A stretch of DNA of 44,619 nucleotides, from positions 1-44,619 of the forward strand of contig JANYDQ010000251.1 in the NCBI GenBank assembly GCA_025363555.1, written 5' to 3'. The translations under genes were made by a program, and so were the position numbers. Position 1 is the first letter of the stretch, and each line of letters begins with the position of its first letter. The DNA comes from Bacteroidota bacterium (lineage in GTDB: Bacteria; Bacteroidota; Bacteroidia; 2-12-FULL-35-15). Below, in pieces: positions 29,601 to 40,292 of this stretch. The notes under the pieces were generated by a model that was not told the origin of the DNA, did not search any database, and saw nothing but the letters and a program-made list of their open reading frames with translations.

Positions 29601-32600
29601 ATGAACAATCGCAAATTAATTACTTTAATAACAGGAGTGTTTATTTCCTCATTTGTTTTTGGGCAAAAAACCAATATCTACACGCAGGAGGATGCAGAGT
29701 TTAAAACCGCTATAGAGCTTTTTCAGAAAGAGAAGTATGGTGCTGCTCAAAAAAGTTTTACAAACATAATTGCTTCTCATAAAGACCTTCATTCGCTTAT
29801 ACGCGTAGATGCCGAATATTACAATGCCATTTGTGCATCCGAATTATTTAACAAAGATGGGGAGTTGTTTTTAAAACAATTTGTGATTGACCATCCCGAA
29901 AGTCCGAAAGTTAAAACAGCTTATTTTTATCTGGGACAATATAATTACAGGAAAAAGAAATACAAAGACGCACTCAACTGGTTTGAGAAAGTGGACATTT
30001 ATGATTTAACGACAGATGAATTGGCAGAGTTCTATTTTAAGCGCGGGTATAGTTTTTTTATTGAAAACAAATTTGCGGATGCTAAAAAAGATTTCATTGA
30101 AATAAAAGATGTGGATAATAAATATGCTTCTGCCGCAAAATATTATGCCGCCCACATTGCTTACAACGAAAAGAATTATGAAATAGCATTAAACGATTTT
30201 ATACATCTTCAGAAAAACGAAACATTCGGTTCGGTTGTTCCTTATTACATAGCTCAAATATACTATTTGCAGGGGCAATACGAAAAAGTAATAAGCTTTG
30301 CCCCTCATTTATTAGATTCTTCAAACACGAAGCGCGCTCCCGAAATAGCCCGTATTGTTGGCGAATCGTATTACAGAACCAATCAATATAAAGATGCTAT
30401 TCCTTATTTAAAAAGATATGAAAAAGCTGCCAATGGGTTGCAGCGACAGGATAATTATCAATTGGGCTACGCTTTATACAAAACCAATGATTATGCAAAT
30501 GCGGTAAATTATTTTATTAAAGTAACAGATGCAGATGATTCATTGTCGCAAAATGCATCTTACCACATGGGCGATTGTTATTTAAAAACAGATAAAAAAC
30601 AAAATGCAATTGCAGCATTCGGAAAGGCTTCCAAAGCAGAATTTGATAAAGCGATACAGGAGGATGCATTATATAATTATGCAAAGTTGTGTTATGAATT
30701 AGCTTACAATCCCTATAATGAAGCTATAAAAGCATTTCAGAGATATATTAAAGATTTTCCTAATTCGGGTAAAGTAGATGAGGCATATACTTTTTTGGTA
30801 AATGTTTTTATTACCTCCAAAAGTTACAAAGAAGCATTGGAAGCAATTGAAAAAATTAAAACGCTGACTCCCGAACTAAAACAAGCTTATCAAAAGGTTG
30901 CTTATTACAGAGGGGTCGACTTGTTTAATAATATGGAGTATGAAGAAGCGATTAAATCATTTAATAAATCGCAGGCGTATACTTTTGATAAGGAAATTAC
31001 TGCAAATGCTATTTACTGGAAAGCAGAATCTTTTTATCGTTTAAAGAAATATAAGGAAGCGATAGAAAGCTACACAGACTATATAGATGAGCCGGGCGCT
31101 ATTGGCAAATCGGAAATAAGCGAAACAAATTACAATATCGGTTATTCTTATTATAAACTGAACGATTGGGAAAATAGCATTTTATGGTTTAGGAAGTTTG
31201 TAACTTTTAAACCTGCGGCACATGCAAAGAAAATAAACGATGCGCTAAATCGTATTGGTGACGGGTATTTTATGAGTCGCGAGTTTTCTAATGCCGCTGA
31301 TTATTATGAACAATCGTTTAAAATGAAATTAATTAACCCTGATTATGCATTATTTCAAAAGGCAATTGCAGATGGGGTTCAGAAAAAGTACGCAGATAAA
31401 ATTGCGGATTTGAAATTATTTATTCAAACCTATTCATCCTCTTCGTCCACTTATAATCAAAAAGCAAAATTTGAGCTGGCACAGGCATATTATACAGACA
31501 GCCAGATGGACCTTGCGTTAGCCGCTTTCAAAAAATTTATTGACGATTATCCAAACAGTCTTTATGAAAATACCTGCCTCAGTAAAATTGGCTTAATCTA
31601 TTATTATAAAACGGACGATGATAATGCACTTATTTATTTTGATAAACTGATTAAACGCGACAGAACCTCTTCTGATGCGGGTGTTGCAATTGATATTGTG
31701 AAGAAAATATACACCACCAAAGGAAATATTGAAGGATTGGATATGTATCTGAAATCTATTGGTGCAGCCATACCGGAAGCTTCCCTTGATTCTCTTTCTT
31801 TTAATATTGGCAAAACAAATTACCTGGAACACGAATATGGCAAAGTAATTACAGATTTTCAAAAGTACATTTCAAAATATCCTAACGGCATTTTTATTCT
31901 GCAGGCAAATTTCTTTAAAGCCGAATGCGAATATTCAGCGGGTAAAACAGAGGATGCCTTAGTAAGTTATAAATTTGTAATTAGTAAACCGAAAAGCGAA
32001 TTTACAGAGCAATCATTAAGTCGGGCGGCAGATATTGTTTTCAAAAAGCAGGATTACAAAGAGGCTTTGGATTATTACAAACAACTGGAACAGGTGGCTG
32101 AAGACCCGAAAAACAATGCTGCTGCCAAAATTGGTTTAATGCGTTGCAATTTTCAATTGAAAAATTATGCTGACGCTAAAACAAGTGCTAAATATGTTTT
32201 GGGAATTGACAAGTCGGGCAAGGAAATGGTAAATGAAGCGCATTATGTTACCGCATCCTGTGCTTACGAAATGGCAGCGAGCATTCACAACACGGACACA
32301 ACAAAAGCGGAAGACCCCGAAAAATATGATGAAGCATTACAGGAATTTCAGTTTGTGGCAGAAAACGCAAAAAGCGAAGTGGGTGCTGAAGCTAAATATA
32401 ATGTAGCCAACATCCAGTTCCTGAAAAAAGAAAATAAAAAATCGCAGAAATCAATTTTTGAATTGGTGAACGGTGAAGGCGATTTTCCTTACTGGACGGA
32501 CAAAGCAATGATTCTTTTGTCGGATAATTATTTGGCGATGAAAGATAATTTCCAGGCAAAAGAAACCTTGAAAGGAGTTATAAAAGAATCCGATAATGCC

Positions 32601-32789
32601 GAACTGATTAAATTAGCAAAGGCTAAGCTGGATAAAATAATTGCTGATGAAGAAGCTGCAAAAAAAGCAAAAGAAATAAAAGAACAACCTCTCAATATTC
32701 AGTTTGAAGGCAGTTCGCCCGGGCAAAATAAATTATACGTGGAGCCGACTATAAAAAACGACAGCACAGAATTTAAAAAAGAAGAGTAA
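29601..32789 (+). CDS. Large tetratricopeptide-repeat protein
   Basis: Signal peptide; more than 15 TPR-like units (e.g. YAAAHIAYNEKNYEIALNDFIHL, KFELAQAYYTDSQMDLALAAFKKFIDDYPNS). Confidence 0.9.
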   Translation: MNNRKLITLITGVFISSFVFGQKTNIYTQEDAEFKTAIELFQKEKYGAAQKSFTNIIASHKDLHSLIRVDAEYYNAICASELFNKDGELFLKQFVIDHPESPKVKTAYFYLGQYNYRKKKYKDALNWFEKVDIYDLTTDELAEFYFKRGYSFFIENKFADAKKDFIEIKDVDNKYASAAKYYAAHIAYNEKNYEIALNDFIHLQKNETFGSVVPYYIAQIYYLQGQYEKVISFAPHLLDSSNTKRAPEIARIVGESYYRTNQYKDAIPYLKRYEKAANGLQRQDNYQLGYALYKTNDYANAVNYFIKVTDADDSLSQNASYHMGDCYLKTDKKQNAIAAFGKASKAEFDKAIQEDALYNYAKLCYELAYNPYNEAIKAFQRYIKDFPNSGKVDEAYTFLVNVFITSKSYKEALEAIEKIKTLTPELKQAYQKVAYYRGVDLFNNMEYEEAIKSFNKSQAYTFDKEITANAIYWKAESFYRLKKYKEAIESYTDYIDEPGAIGKSEISETNYNIGYSYYKLNDWENSILWFRKFVTFKPAAHAKKINDALNRIGDGYFMSREFSNAADYYEQSFKMKLINPDYALFQKAIADGVQKKYADKIADLKLFIQTYSSSSSTYNQKAKFELAQAYYTDSQMDLALAAFKKFIDDYPNSLYENTCLSKIGLIYYYKTDDDNALIYFDKLIKRDRTSSDAGVAIDIVKKIYTTKGNIEGLDMYLKSIGAAIPEASLDSLSFNIGKTNYLEHEYGKVITDFQKYISKYPNGIFILQANFFKAECEYSAGKTEDALVSYKFVISKPKSEFTEQSLSRAADIVFKKQDYKEALDYYKQLEQVAEDPKNNAAAKIGLMRCNFQLKNYADAKTSAKYVLGIDKSGKEMVNEAHYVTASCAYEMAASIHNTDTTKAEDPEKYDEALQEFQFVAENAKSEVGAEAKYNVANIQFLKKENKKSQKSIFELVNGEGDFPYWTDKAMILLSDNYLAMKDNFQAKETLKGVIKESDNAELIKLAKAKLDKIIADEEAAKKAKEIKEQPLNIQFEGSSPGQNKLYVEPTIKNDSTEFKKEE

Positions 32790-32814
32790 CACATAATTAT
32801 TTATTCTAATAAAA

Positions 32815-34479
32815 ATGAATACACATTTTTTTAAACTTTTTATCCTTATCGCTTTTGTTTCTTTTCAAACAACTTGTATGTTTGCGCAGGATACTCTTGG
32901 TTCGTGGACAATCATTGGAACCGGGGTGTTTCATCCTTCCATTGCCGAAGCAAATAAAATAAACGAGAACCCGGTGGTGAACGATTCCACACAAAAGATA
33001 CCCGTTAAAGGATATTCTATTAATTCAAAAAAAATAAATACAGGTTTTAATGTTGCTCCCATCACTCCTGCGCAAATGTTGGGAGAGCCATTGATAACGC
33101 TTTACAACGCTTTGGTGAAAATAGGCTTTGGAAATTATAGCACTCCTTATGGTGAAGTGTGGTACAATAGTTTACGTTCAAAAGATAATGCCTATGGAAT
33201 TCGATTGAAACATTTATCATCTTCTTACACTGCCCAGGATTATGGCTTTGCAGGACTTAGCGACAATGAAATAAGTTTAACAGGTAAAAAATTTCTGAAA
33301 GAACATACCCTCTCCGGCAATTTCGATTATGCACGAAATGTAGTTCATTTTTACGGATACGATGCCAATCTTCATTCGCTTGATAAAGCAGCTACCGCTC
33401 AACGATTTAATTATTTTTCTGCTAATGCTGAATTGATGAGCCATTACACCAAAGCCGAAAAATACAATCACGATATAAAATTAAGTTATTACAACCTCGC
33501 GGATTTATATAAAGCTTCTGAAAACAACATTAAAGCAACCGTGTTTGTGCAAACTACCATTCATAAAGAAGCATATAAAGTAAATGCGGCAATAGATTAT
33601 TACAACAACAAAACTTCTAAAGACACAGTAAACAATACCATCATCACCCTCAATCCCAACGTGTATGCAACAGGTGAAAAGTATAAAGCAGCGGTTGGTG
33701 TTACTGCCGTGATGGATAATCTGCATGAAACCAAGTTTTATTTTTATCCTAAAATAGATTTAAGTTATAATGTGTTCGACAATATCATTATTCCTTATAT
33801 AGGGGCATCCGGAGGGCTGCACAAAAACAGTCTGAAAGCAATTACCGATGAAAACCCTTTTGTGTTGTCTCATCTCACCATGAAAAATACTAACAACCGC
33901 TACGAATTATTCGGAGGTATTAAAGGAGCTATTTCTTCCACTGTTAATTATAATGCCCGGGTATCCTACACCAGCATTGAAAACCTGATGATGTATGTAA
34001 ACGACTCCAAAGATTTATTGGCAAACCGGTTTGATGTAATTTATGATAATGCTGAATTATTAAATGTGCGCGGAGAAGTAGCGTATCAACTGCGCGAAAA
34101 AATTCGTTTTAATTTAAGCGGAGATTATTATAATTACAAAATGACAAAAGAATTACGCGCCTGGTATTTGCCTCAGGTAAAAATTACATTGACAGGAAAT
34201 TATAATATTTCTGATAAAATAATTATTAAACTTGATTTGTTTTATCTCGATAATCAATATGCAAGAACAGTTGAAAACGAAGACACGCCAAATGAAAAAT
34301 TTGTTGCCACGCAGTTAAAAGGTATGTTCGATGCCAATATTGGAGGGGAATACCGCTACACTAAAAAACTTGGATTCTTTATCAACCTTAATAATGTTGC
34401 AAATGTTCGTTACTATCGCTACAGCAATTATCCTACGCAACGATTTAACGGGATGCTGGGGTTGAGTTATTCGTTTTAA
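32815..34479 (+). CDS. Outer-membrane beta-barrel protein (TonB-receptor-like)
   Basis: Signal peptide; alternating aromatic beta-strands; C-terminus GFFINLNNVANVRYYRYSNYPTQRFNGMLGLSYSF. Confidence 0.8.
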   Translation: MNTHFFKLFILIAFVSFQTTCMFAQDTLGSWTIIGTGVFHPSIAEANKINENPVVNDSTQKIPVKGYSINSKKINTGFNVAPITPAQMLGEPLITLYNALVKIGFGNYSTPYGEVWYNSLRSKDNAYGIRLKHLSSSYTAQDYGFAGLSDNEISLTGKKFLKEHTLSGNFDYARNVVHFYGYDANLHSLDKAATAQRFNYFSANAELMSHYTKAEKYNHDIKLSYYNLADLYKASENNIKATVFVQTTIHKEAYKVNAAIDYYNNKTSKDTVNNTIITLNPNVYATGEKYKAAVGVTAVMDNLHETKFYFYPKIDLSYNVFDNIIIPYIGASGGLHKNSLKAITDENPFVLSHLTMKNTNNRYELFGGIKGAISSTVNYNARVSYTSIENLMMYVNDSKDLLANRFDVIYDNAELLNVRGEVAYQLREKIRFNLSGDYYNYKMTKELRAWYLPQVKITLTGNYNISDKIIIKLDLFYLDNQYARTVENEDTPNEKFVATQLKGMFDANIGGEYRYTKKLGFFINLNNVANVRYYRYSNYPTQRFNGMLGLSYSF

Positions 34480-34696
34480 ACACCCTCCCAATTTTTCCTG
34501 TCCCAAACATTGAAACAATAGTCAACACAGCTGGCATTAAAAATAAAGCGATGGTTTACAAAGAAAAAATTATTAACAAACGAGATGACAGTATAAATTA
34601 TAGGCTTTGTCGAACACGATAGTACTAAATTCAGGAAGTTGCAGGTGTGTTATAATACAAGGCTTCAAAAAATGTTTGTAAACAAATGTAATTTAA

Positions 34697-34727
34697 ATGC
34701 CCATTCCTAAAAGAGTGGGCGTTTTTT
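34697..34727 (+). terminator. Terminator-like hairpin
   Basis: TGCCCA-ttcctaaaagag-TGGGC followed by GTTTTTT. Confidence 0.65.
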
Positions 34728-35616
34728 ATTTAAAAGCTAAGGTAGTTTTCTCCCCGATACTCAACTTTACTTTTCTTCCAAAATATATTGCCATGTTTCT
34801 GTCTATATGCCCCGCAGGGAAATTAAAACAAACAGGATAAGAATATTCATTTACTGCATCCGCAATAATTTCTTCTGCTGTTTTCCCAAAAGGAATCGTA
34901 TTGTCTTTCATCTCTGTCATACTACCAACTACCAATCCCGCTAAATCACTAAGTTTTCCGGAGCGCTTCAGATTCATCATCATTCTGTCAATATGATAAA
35001 GGGATTCATCCAAATCTTCAATAAATAATATTTTCTCTTTTGTATCAAGGTCTGAAACACTACCAGACAAAGCATATAATAAAGAAAGGTTGCCGCCAAT
35101 TAATTCTCCTTCTGCATTTCCGTTCCTGTTTAATAGGTGAGTTTCGGTTTCATAATTAACAGATTCACCAAACAATGCTTTTCGTAAACTGTCGGTTGAC
35201 TCCTTGTTTTTTCCAAAGTTGATGGGCATAGTAGCATGTATGGTTTCAATACCCAAATGATGAAGGTGAGAATGTAACACTGTAATATCACTGTATCCGA
35301 TTATCCATTTAGGATGTGTTTTAAATAGAGTAAAATCCAATCGGTCAATAATACGAATGGTGCCATAGCCACCCCGCGCACTAATCACTGCTTTTATAGA
35401 GGTGTCATCCATCATGTTTTGCAAATCTTCTGCTCGTTCTGAATCTGTCCCGGCATATTGATGACTGGTATTAAATAAATTTTTGCTTAACACCACTTCC
35501 AATCCCCAGCTTCTTAAAATATCAACGGCAGGTTGAAGGTCTTCCTGTGATATTATCCTGGCGCAAGCTACAATTCCAATTTTGTCGCCTTTTTTTAAAT
35601 AAGATGGTGTTGTCAT
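34726..35616 (-). CDS. LD-carboxypeptidase (peptidase S66)
   Basis: YLKKGDKIGIVACAR, ISARGGYGTIRIIDRLDF, WIIGYSDITVLHSHLH, GELIGGNLSLLYALSGS, LFIEDLDESLYHIDRMM, FPAGHIDRN; start at MTTPSYLKKGD. Confidence 0.93.
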   Translation of the reverse strand: MTTPSYLKKGDKIGIVACARIISQEDLQPAVDILRSWGLEVVLSKNLFNTSHQYAGTDSERAEDLQNMMDDTSIKAVISARGGYGTIRIIDRLDFTLFKTHPKWIIGYSDITVLHSHLHHLGIETIHATMPINFGKNKESTDSLRKALFGESVNYETETHLLNRNGNAEGELIGGNLSLLYALSGSVSDLDTKEKILFIEDLDESLYHIDRMMMNLKRSGKLSDLAGLVVGSMTEMKDNTIPFGKTAEEIIADAVNEYSYPVCFNFPAGHIDRNMAIYFGRKVKLSIGEKTTLAFK

Positions 35617-35656
35617 TTCTTTTGTATAAATAAGTATTATTATCTTTGACAAAATT

Positions 35657-36025
35657 ATGAAATATAAAAGACATACCGTTACCGCTGCATTACCTTATGC
35701 AAATGGACCTGTTCATATAGGGCATTTGGCTGGTTGTTATCTGCCGGCAGATATATACGTACGCTATTTGCGTTCCAAAGGAGAAGATGTGAAATTTATT
35801 TGTGGTTCTGACGAACATGGTGTACCTATTACCATTAAAGCAAAGAAAGAAGGCATCACACCTCAAAAGGTGGTGGATAAATACCATAAATTATGGGCGA
35901 TGCGTTCAGAGAGTTTGGAATTTCGTTTGATATTTATTCCCGGACATCTTCCAAAACTCATCATGAAACTGCTTCCGAATTTTTTAAAACCCTCTATGAT
36001 AAAGGAGTTTTTGAGGAAGAAATAA
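35657..36025 (+). pseudogene. metG: Methionine--tRNA ligase, N-terminal fragment (frameshifted)
   Basis: [71 protein letters not shown], then frame lost at about 35893. Confidence 0.88.
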
Positions 36026-37743
36026 CAGAACAATATTTTGATGAAAAGGCAAACCAGTTTTTGGCAGACAGATACATTACAGGCACTTGCCCGAATTGCG
36101 GAAACGAAAATGCTTATGGTGACCAATGCGAAAACTGCGGCAGTACACTTAATGCAACCGATTTAATAAATCCTAAATCTACACTAAGCGGAGAATCACC
36201 TGTTAGACGCAAAACAAAGAATTGGTTTTTGCCTTTAGATAAAATGCAGCCTCAAATTGAAGCATACATCGATTCTCATAAAGAATGGAAGACCAATGTT
36301 TTTGGGCAATGCAAGAGTTGGTTGAATGCCGGACTACAACCCCGCGCTATGACACGAGATTTGGATTGGGGTGTGAAAGTGCCTGTGGATGGAGCAGAAG
36401 GAAAGGTATTGTATGTTTGGTTCGATGCCCCAATTGGATATATTTCTGCAACGAAAGAACTTTTTGCATCTAAAGTACAAAGCACAAAGTCTCAAGACTC
36501 AATACTTAATACTCAAGACTGGCAATTATATTGGAAAGACAAAGAAACAAAACTTGTTCATTTTATCGGGAAAGATAATATTGTTTTTCATTGTATTATT
36601 TTCCCTGCAATGCTAATGGCTGAAGGCTCGTACATCTTACCTGAAAATGTTCCGGCCAACGAATTTCTTAACCTGGAAGGAGATAAAATTTCTACTTCGC
36701 GCAATTGGGCAGTGTGGCTGCACGAATATTTACTGGATTTTAAAGACAAGCAGGATGTATTGCGTTATACTCTTTGTGCCAATGCACCGGAAACAAAGGA
36801 CAATGATTTTACGTGGAAAGATTTCCAGGCAAAAAACAACAATGAACTGGTGGCTATACTTGGTAATTTTGTAAACCGAACATTAGTATTAACTCATAAA
36901 TATTACGAAGGGAATGTGCCAACAGCAGAGGAATACAGCAAGAATGATATTTTGTTACTGGAAGAAATAACAAAGTATCCTGCAAAGATTGCAGCAAGTA
37001 TTGAACAATATCGTTTCCGCGAAGCATTAGCAGAATTAATGAATTTAGCGCGAAGCGGAAATAAATACCTTGCAGATAATGAACCCTGGAAATTAATTAA
37101 CTCGGATGCAAATCGTGTGAAAACGGTTATGAATATTGCTTTGCAGATATGTGCAAATCTTACTATTGTTATGGAACCATTCCTTCCTTTTACAGCAAAT
37201 AAGTTAGGTGCAATGCTTAATTTGAATGAAGGATTAAAATGGAACGATGCCACCCGCACAGATTTATTATTACCAGGACATAAAATAAATACCGCAAGTC
37301 TTTTGTTTGAAAAAGTGGAAGATGAACAAATGACTTATCAAATTCAAAAACTTTCAAATTCGAAAATGGAAAATGAATTAGCAAACAACAAATCCGAAAT
37401 CCCTTCTCAGAAGCCCGAAATAACTTTCGATGATTTTTCTAAAATGGATATTCGGGTTGGAACTATTTTGGAAGCAGAGCGTGTTCCGAAAACAGATAAA
37501 CTGTTGAAATTGAAAATTGATACAGGTATTGATATTCGTACCGTTGTTTCAGGCATTGCCCAATATTATAAACCCGAAGACATCATCGGGCAACAAGTAA
37601 GTATTTTAGTAAACCTTGCTCCTCGGATGCTGAAAAACATTGAAAGCCGTGGAATGATTTTATGTTCTGAAAATGAAAAAGGCGAGTTGAGTTTTGTATC
37701 ACCAACAAAATCGAATGCAACTAATGGTTCAATAATAAAGTAA
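35893..37743 (+). CDS. metG: Methionine--tRNA ligase, main fragment with C-terminal tRNA-binding domain (frameshifted relative to 35657-35892)
   Basis: [31 protein letters not shown]..., zinc knuckle [61 protein letters not shown]. Confidence 0.93.
   Translation: MGDAFREFGISFDIYSRTSSKTHHETASEFFKTLYDKGVFEEEITEQYFDEKANQFLADRYITGTCPNCGNENAYGDQCENCGSTLNATDLINPKSTLSGESPVRRKTKNWFLPLDKMQPQIEAYIDSHKEWKTNVFGQCKSWLNAGLQPRAMTRDLDWGVKVPVDGAEGKVLYVWFDAPIGYISATKELFASKVQSTKSQDSILNTQDWQLYWKDKETKLVHFIGKDNIVFHCIIFPAMLMAEGSYILPENVPANEFLNLEGDKISTSRNWAVWLHEYLLDFKDKQDVLRYTLCANAPETKDNDFTWKDFQAKNNNELVAILGNFVNRTLVLTHKYYEGNVPTAEEYSKNDILLLEEITKYPAKIAASIEQYRFREALAELMNLARSGNKYLADNEPWKLINSDANRVKTVMNIALQICANLTIVMEPFLPFTANKLGAMLNLNEGLKWNDATRTDLLLPGHKINTASLLFEKVEDEQMTYQIQKLSNSKMENELANNKSEIPSQKPEITFDDFSKMDIRVGTILEAERVPKTDKLLKLKIDTGIDIRTVVSGIAQYYKPEDIIGQQVSILVNLAPRMLKNIESRGMILCSENEKGELSFVSPTKSNATNGSIIK
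36471..36520. repeat. Possible repeat-derived in-frame insert in metG
   Basis: AAAGTACAAAGCACAAAGTCTCAAGACTCAATACTTAATACTCAAGAC: low-complexity with CTCAAGACT twice; encodes [16 protein letters not shown] in a surface loop. Confidence 0.4.
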
Positions 37744-39924
37744 ATGAAAAAAACTATTCTCATCATCATATCACTTGCATTATTTCTGCAAGTATCCATT
37801 GCGCAAACAAAATTGCTTACTATGGAAGACGCAATTATCAAACAAAAAACCACGCTTGCTCCTGCCCGGTTAAAACAATTAATGTGGGTAAAAGGAACGG
37901 ATAAATATTCGTTCGTGGACAAAAAAGATAAGGAAGATGTTTTGATTATTGGAAATGCCGCCACTACTAAACAGGAAACGATGGCTACATTGACAAATGT
38001 GAATGATGCTCTAAAAAAAATAAACCTGAAAGCACTTGAAGTATTTCCTTCCATTCTATGGAAAAATGCTAATCAGTTTACTTTCGAAACAGAAAAAAAA
38101 CTACTTGCGTATGATTTAAAAACAAAAGTTATTTCTGTGGAAGCAAGTAGAGATTTTGGTGATGGCGCTGAGCATACTGATGTGGCAGCTACTACAGGCT
38201 ATGTGGCTTATACCATAAAAAATAATTTATTTGTTTATGACGGGAAAGATAAGCTAACAATAACTAATGATAAGGATTCAAACATAGTTAACGGACAGTC
38301 CGTTCACCGCGATGAGTTTGGCATTACAAAGGGAACCTACTGGTCGCCAAAGGGTGATTTACTTGCATTTTATAGGATGGACCAGCGAATGGTTACTGAT
38401 TATCCGATTATCGACTGGAGTGTTCGTCCTGCCAAAGTGAGTGAAATCAAGTATCCTATGGCAGGAGATAAAAGTCATGAAGTAACTGTGGGTGTATATA
38501 ACATGGCAAAACATACTACTGTGTTTTTAAAAACCGGTGAACCAAAAGAACAATATTTAACTAATGTTACCTGGAGTCCGGATGAACAACATATTTTTAT
38601 CCAAGTGTTGAATCGTGACCAGAATGAAATGAATTTGAATATGTACAGTGCAATAACAGGAGAATTTGAAAGACCAATTCATACAGAGAAAAATGAAAAA
38701 TATGTTCATCCTATGCACCCGATTGTTTTTATTCCAAATAAAAATAATGAATTTGTTTTACAGTCAGAAATAAATGGATTCAATCAATTACAATTGTGGG
38801 GTTATATCCCGGGCGGGGTGAGTAAGAAAATATTTGATAACAAAGAAACAGCGGGGGATGGGAAATGGATAGTAACTGACTTTGCAGGATTTGATGAGAA
38901 AGGAGAATATCTGTTTTATAGCTCAACTCAAGAATCAGCAATTACTCGCAATTTTTATAAGATGAGTGTGAAAGATGGAAAAATAACCCGATTAACTCAG
39001 GGTGATGGAACCCACACCGTTATTATGAATGATTCAAAAACTTATTTCTTTGATAACTTCCAATCTACTACTGTTCCCAGAGAAATTTCTATTTATGATG
39101 TGAAAGGAAAAAAAGTACAAACGTTGAAACAATCTGAAAACCCTCTGAAAGACTATAAGCTCGGGCAACTCACCCTTTTTAAATTAAAATCCGATTCGGC
39201 TGACGACTTGTATTGCCGAATGTTTAAACCTGTTGATTTTGATTCCACAAAAAAATATCCTGTAATTGTTTATTTATATAATGGTCCGGGAGTGCAATTA
39301 ATCAACAATACCTGGAATGGGGGAGGGGACATGTGGCTGCAATACATGGCAGAACATGGGTATGTGGTATTTACGATAGATGGAAGAGGAAGTGCCAATC
39401 GCGGACTTGCCTTTGAACAGACTACTTTTAGGCAATTGGGAACTGTGGAAATGAAAGACCAGATGGTGGGAGTGGATTATTTAAAAAGTTTAAAATATGT
39501 AGATTCAAAGCGAATGGGCTTGATGGGTTGGAGTTTTGGAGGATTTATGACCACGAGCATCATGACTCGTTATCCCGATGTTTTCAAGGTTGCCGTTGCA
39601 GGTGGTCCCGTGATTGACTGGAGCTATTACGAAGTAATGTACACCGAGCGATACATGGACACCCCGCAAACCAATCCTGATGGATATAAGGACGCAAACG
39701 TGATGAACCACATTGATAACCTGAAAGGAAAATTATTGGTCATTCACGGTGCGCAGGACAATGTAGTGGTTTGGCAAAACTCTATGATGTTCCTAAAAGC
39801 CTGTGTGGACAAAGGCAAATCGGTTGATTATTTTGTGTATCCCGGACATGAACACAATGTAATGGGTAAAGACAGGGTTCATCTCTTCAATAAAATTACA
39901 GATTACTTCGCGCAGAATTTATAG
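37744..39924 (+). CDS. S9 family peptidase, dipeptidyl peptidase IV type
   Basis: Signal peptide; DPP-IV N-terminal beta-propeller (GTYWSPKGDLLAFYRMDQRMV), GWSFGGFMTTSIM nucleophile motif, HGAQDNVV, PGHEHNV. Confidence 0.94.
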   Translation: MKKTILIIISLALFLQVSIAQTKLLTMEDAIIKQKTTLAPARLKQLMWVKGTDKYSFVDKKDKEDVLIIGNAATTKQETMATLTNVNDALKKINLKALEVFPSILWKNANQFTFETEKKLLAYDLKTKVISVEASRDFGDGAEHTDVAATTGYVAYTIKNNLFVYDGKDKLTITNDKDSNIVNGQSVHRDEFGITKGTYWSPKGDLLAFYRMDQRMVTDYPIIDWSVRPAKVSEIKYPMAGDKSHEVTVGVYNMAKHTTVFLKTGEPKEQYLTNVTWSPDEQHIFIQVLNRDQNEMNLNMYSAITGEFERPIHTEKNEKYVHPMHPIVFIPNKNNEFVLQSEINGFNQLQLWGYIPGGVSKKIFDNKETAGDGKWIVTDFAGFDEKGEYLFYSSTQESAITRNFYKMSVKDGKITRLTQGDGTHTVIMNDSKTYFFDNFQSTTVPREISIYDVKGKKVQTLKQSENPLKDYKLGQLTLFKLKSDSADDLYCRMFKPVDFDSTKKYPVIVYLYNGPGVQLINNTWNGGGDMWLQYMAEHGYVVFTIDGRGSANRGLAFEQTTFRQLGTVEMKDQMVGVDYLKSLKYVDSKRMGLMGWSFGGFMTTSIMTRYPDVFKVAVAGGPVIDWSYYEVMYTERYMDTPQTNPDGYKDANVMNHIDNLKGKLLVIHGAQDNVVVWQNSMMFLKACVDKGKSVDYFVYPGHEHNVMGKDRVHLFNKITDYFAQNL

Positions 39925-40007
39925 GTAACTCTCCTGTTACTTATTTTCTTCGAACACCAAATATTTTCAGCAAAATATAAGTTGATGTTTCGGTGAATGC
40001 ATAGTTT

Positions 40008-40115
40008 TTAGATGGTAATTCTTTTATCAATCAACTGCTGGAGGTCCTCAAAAGAAAGCCCATCTTCAAAAAAAATGTACAACTTTCTGTTTACAGGATC
40101 AGCAAACTGGTTTAG
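40008..40115 (-). pseudogene. Short coding-like remnant
   Basis: Minus-strand LNQFADPVNRKLYIFFEDGLSFEDLQQLIDKRITI* with no start codon. Confidence 0.3.
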
Positions 40116-40292
40116 TTATACCGATGGTTAAGTTTGATTGGAAAAAATCTACAAACGCTGCCAACACCCAATTAGGTCGTTATGTTAGCGGAAAGAAGAT
40201 ATATTTCCAAACCGAATTAAGTGTTGTGTTGCATGACATAAGTCAGACGATTGACATCAGGATTAAATAACCGAAAACAACCCGAAGAGGAC

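Noticed and set aside
35887-35896. Programmed -1 ribosomal frameshift in metG
   Set aside because: No X-XXY-YYZ slippery heptamer in the zero frame and the tRNA re-pairing (TTA to ATT) would be poor; a single-base deletion or sequencing error is simpler.
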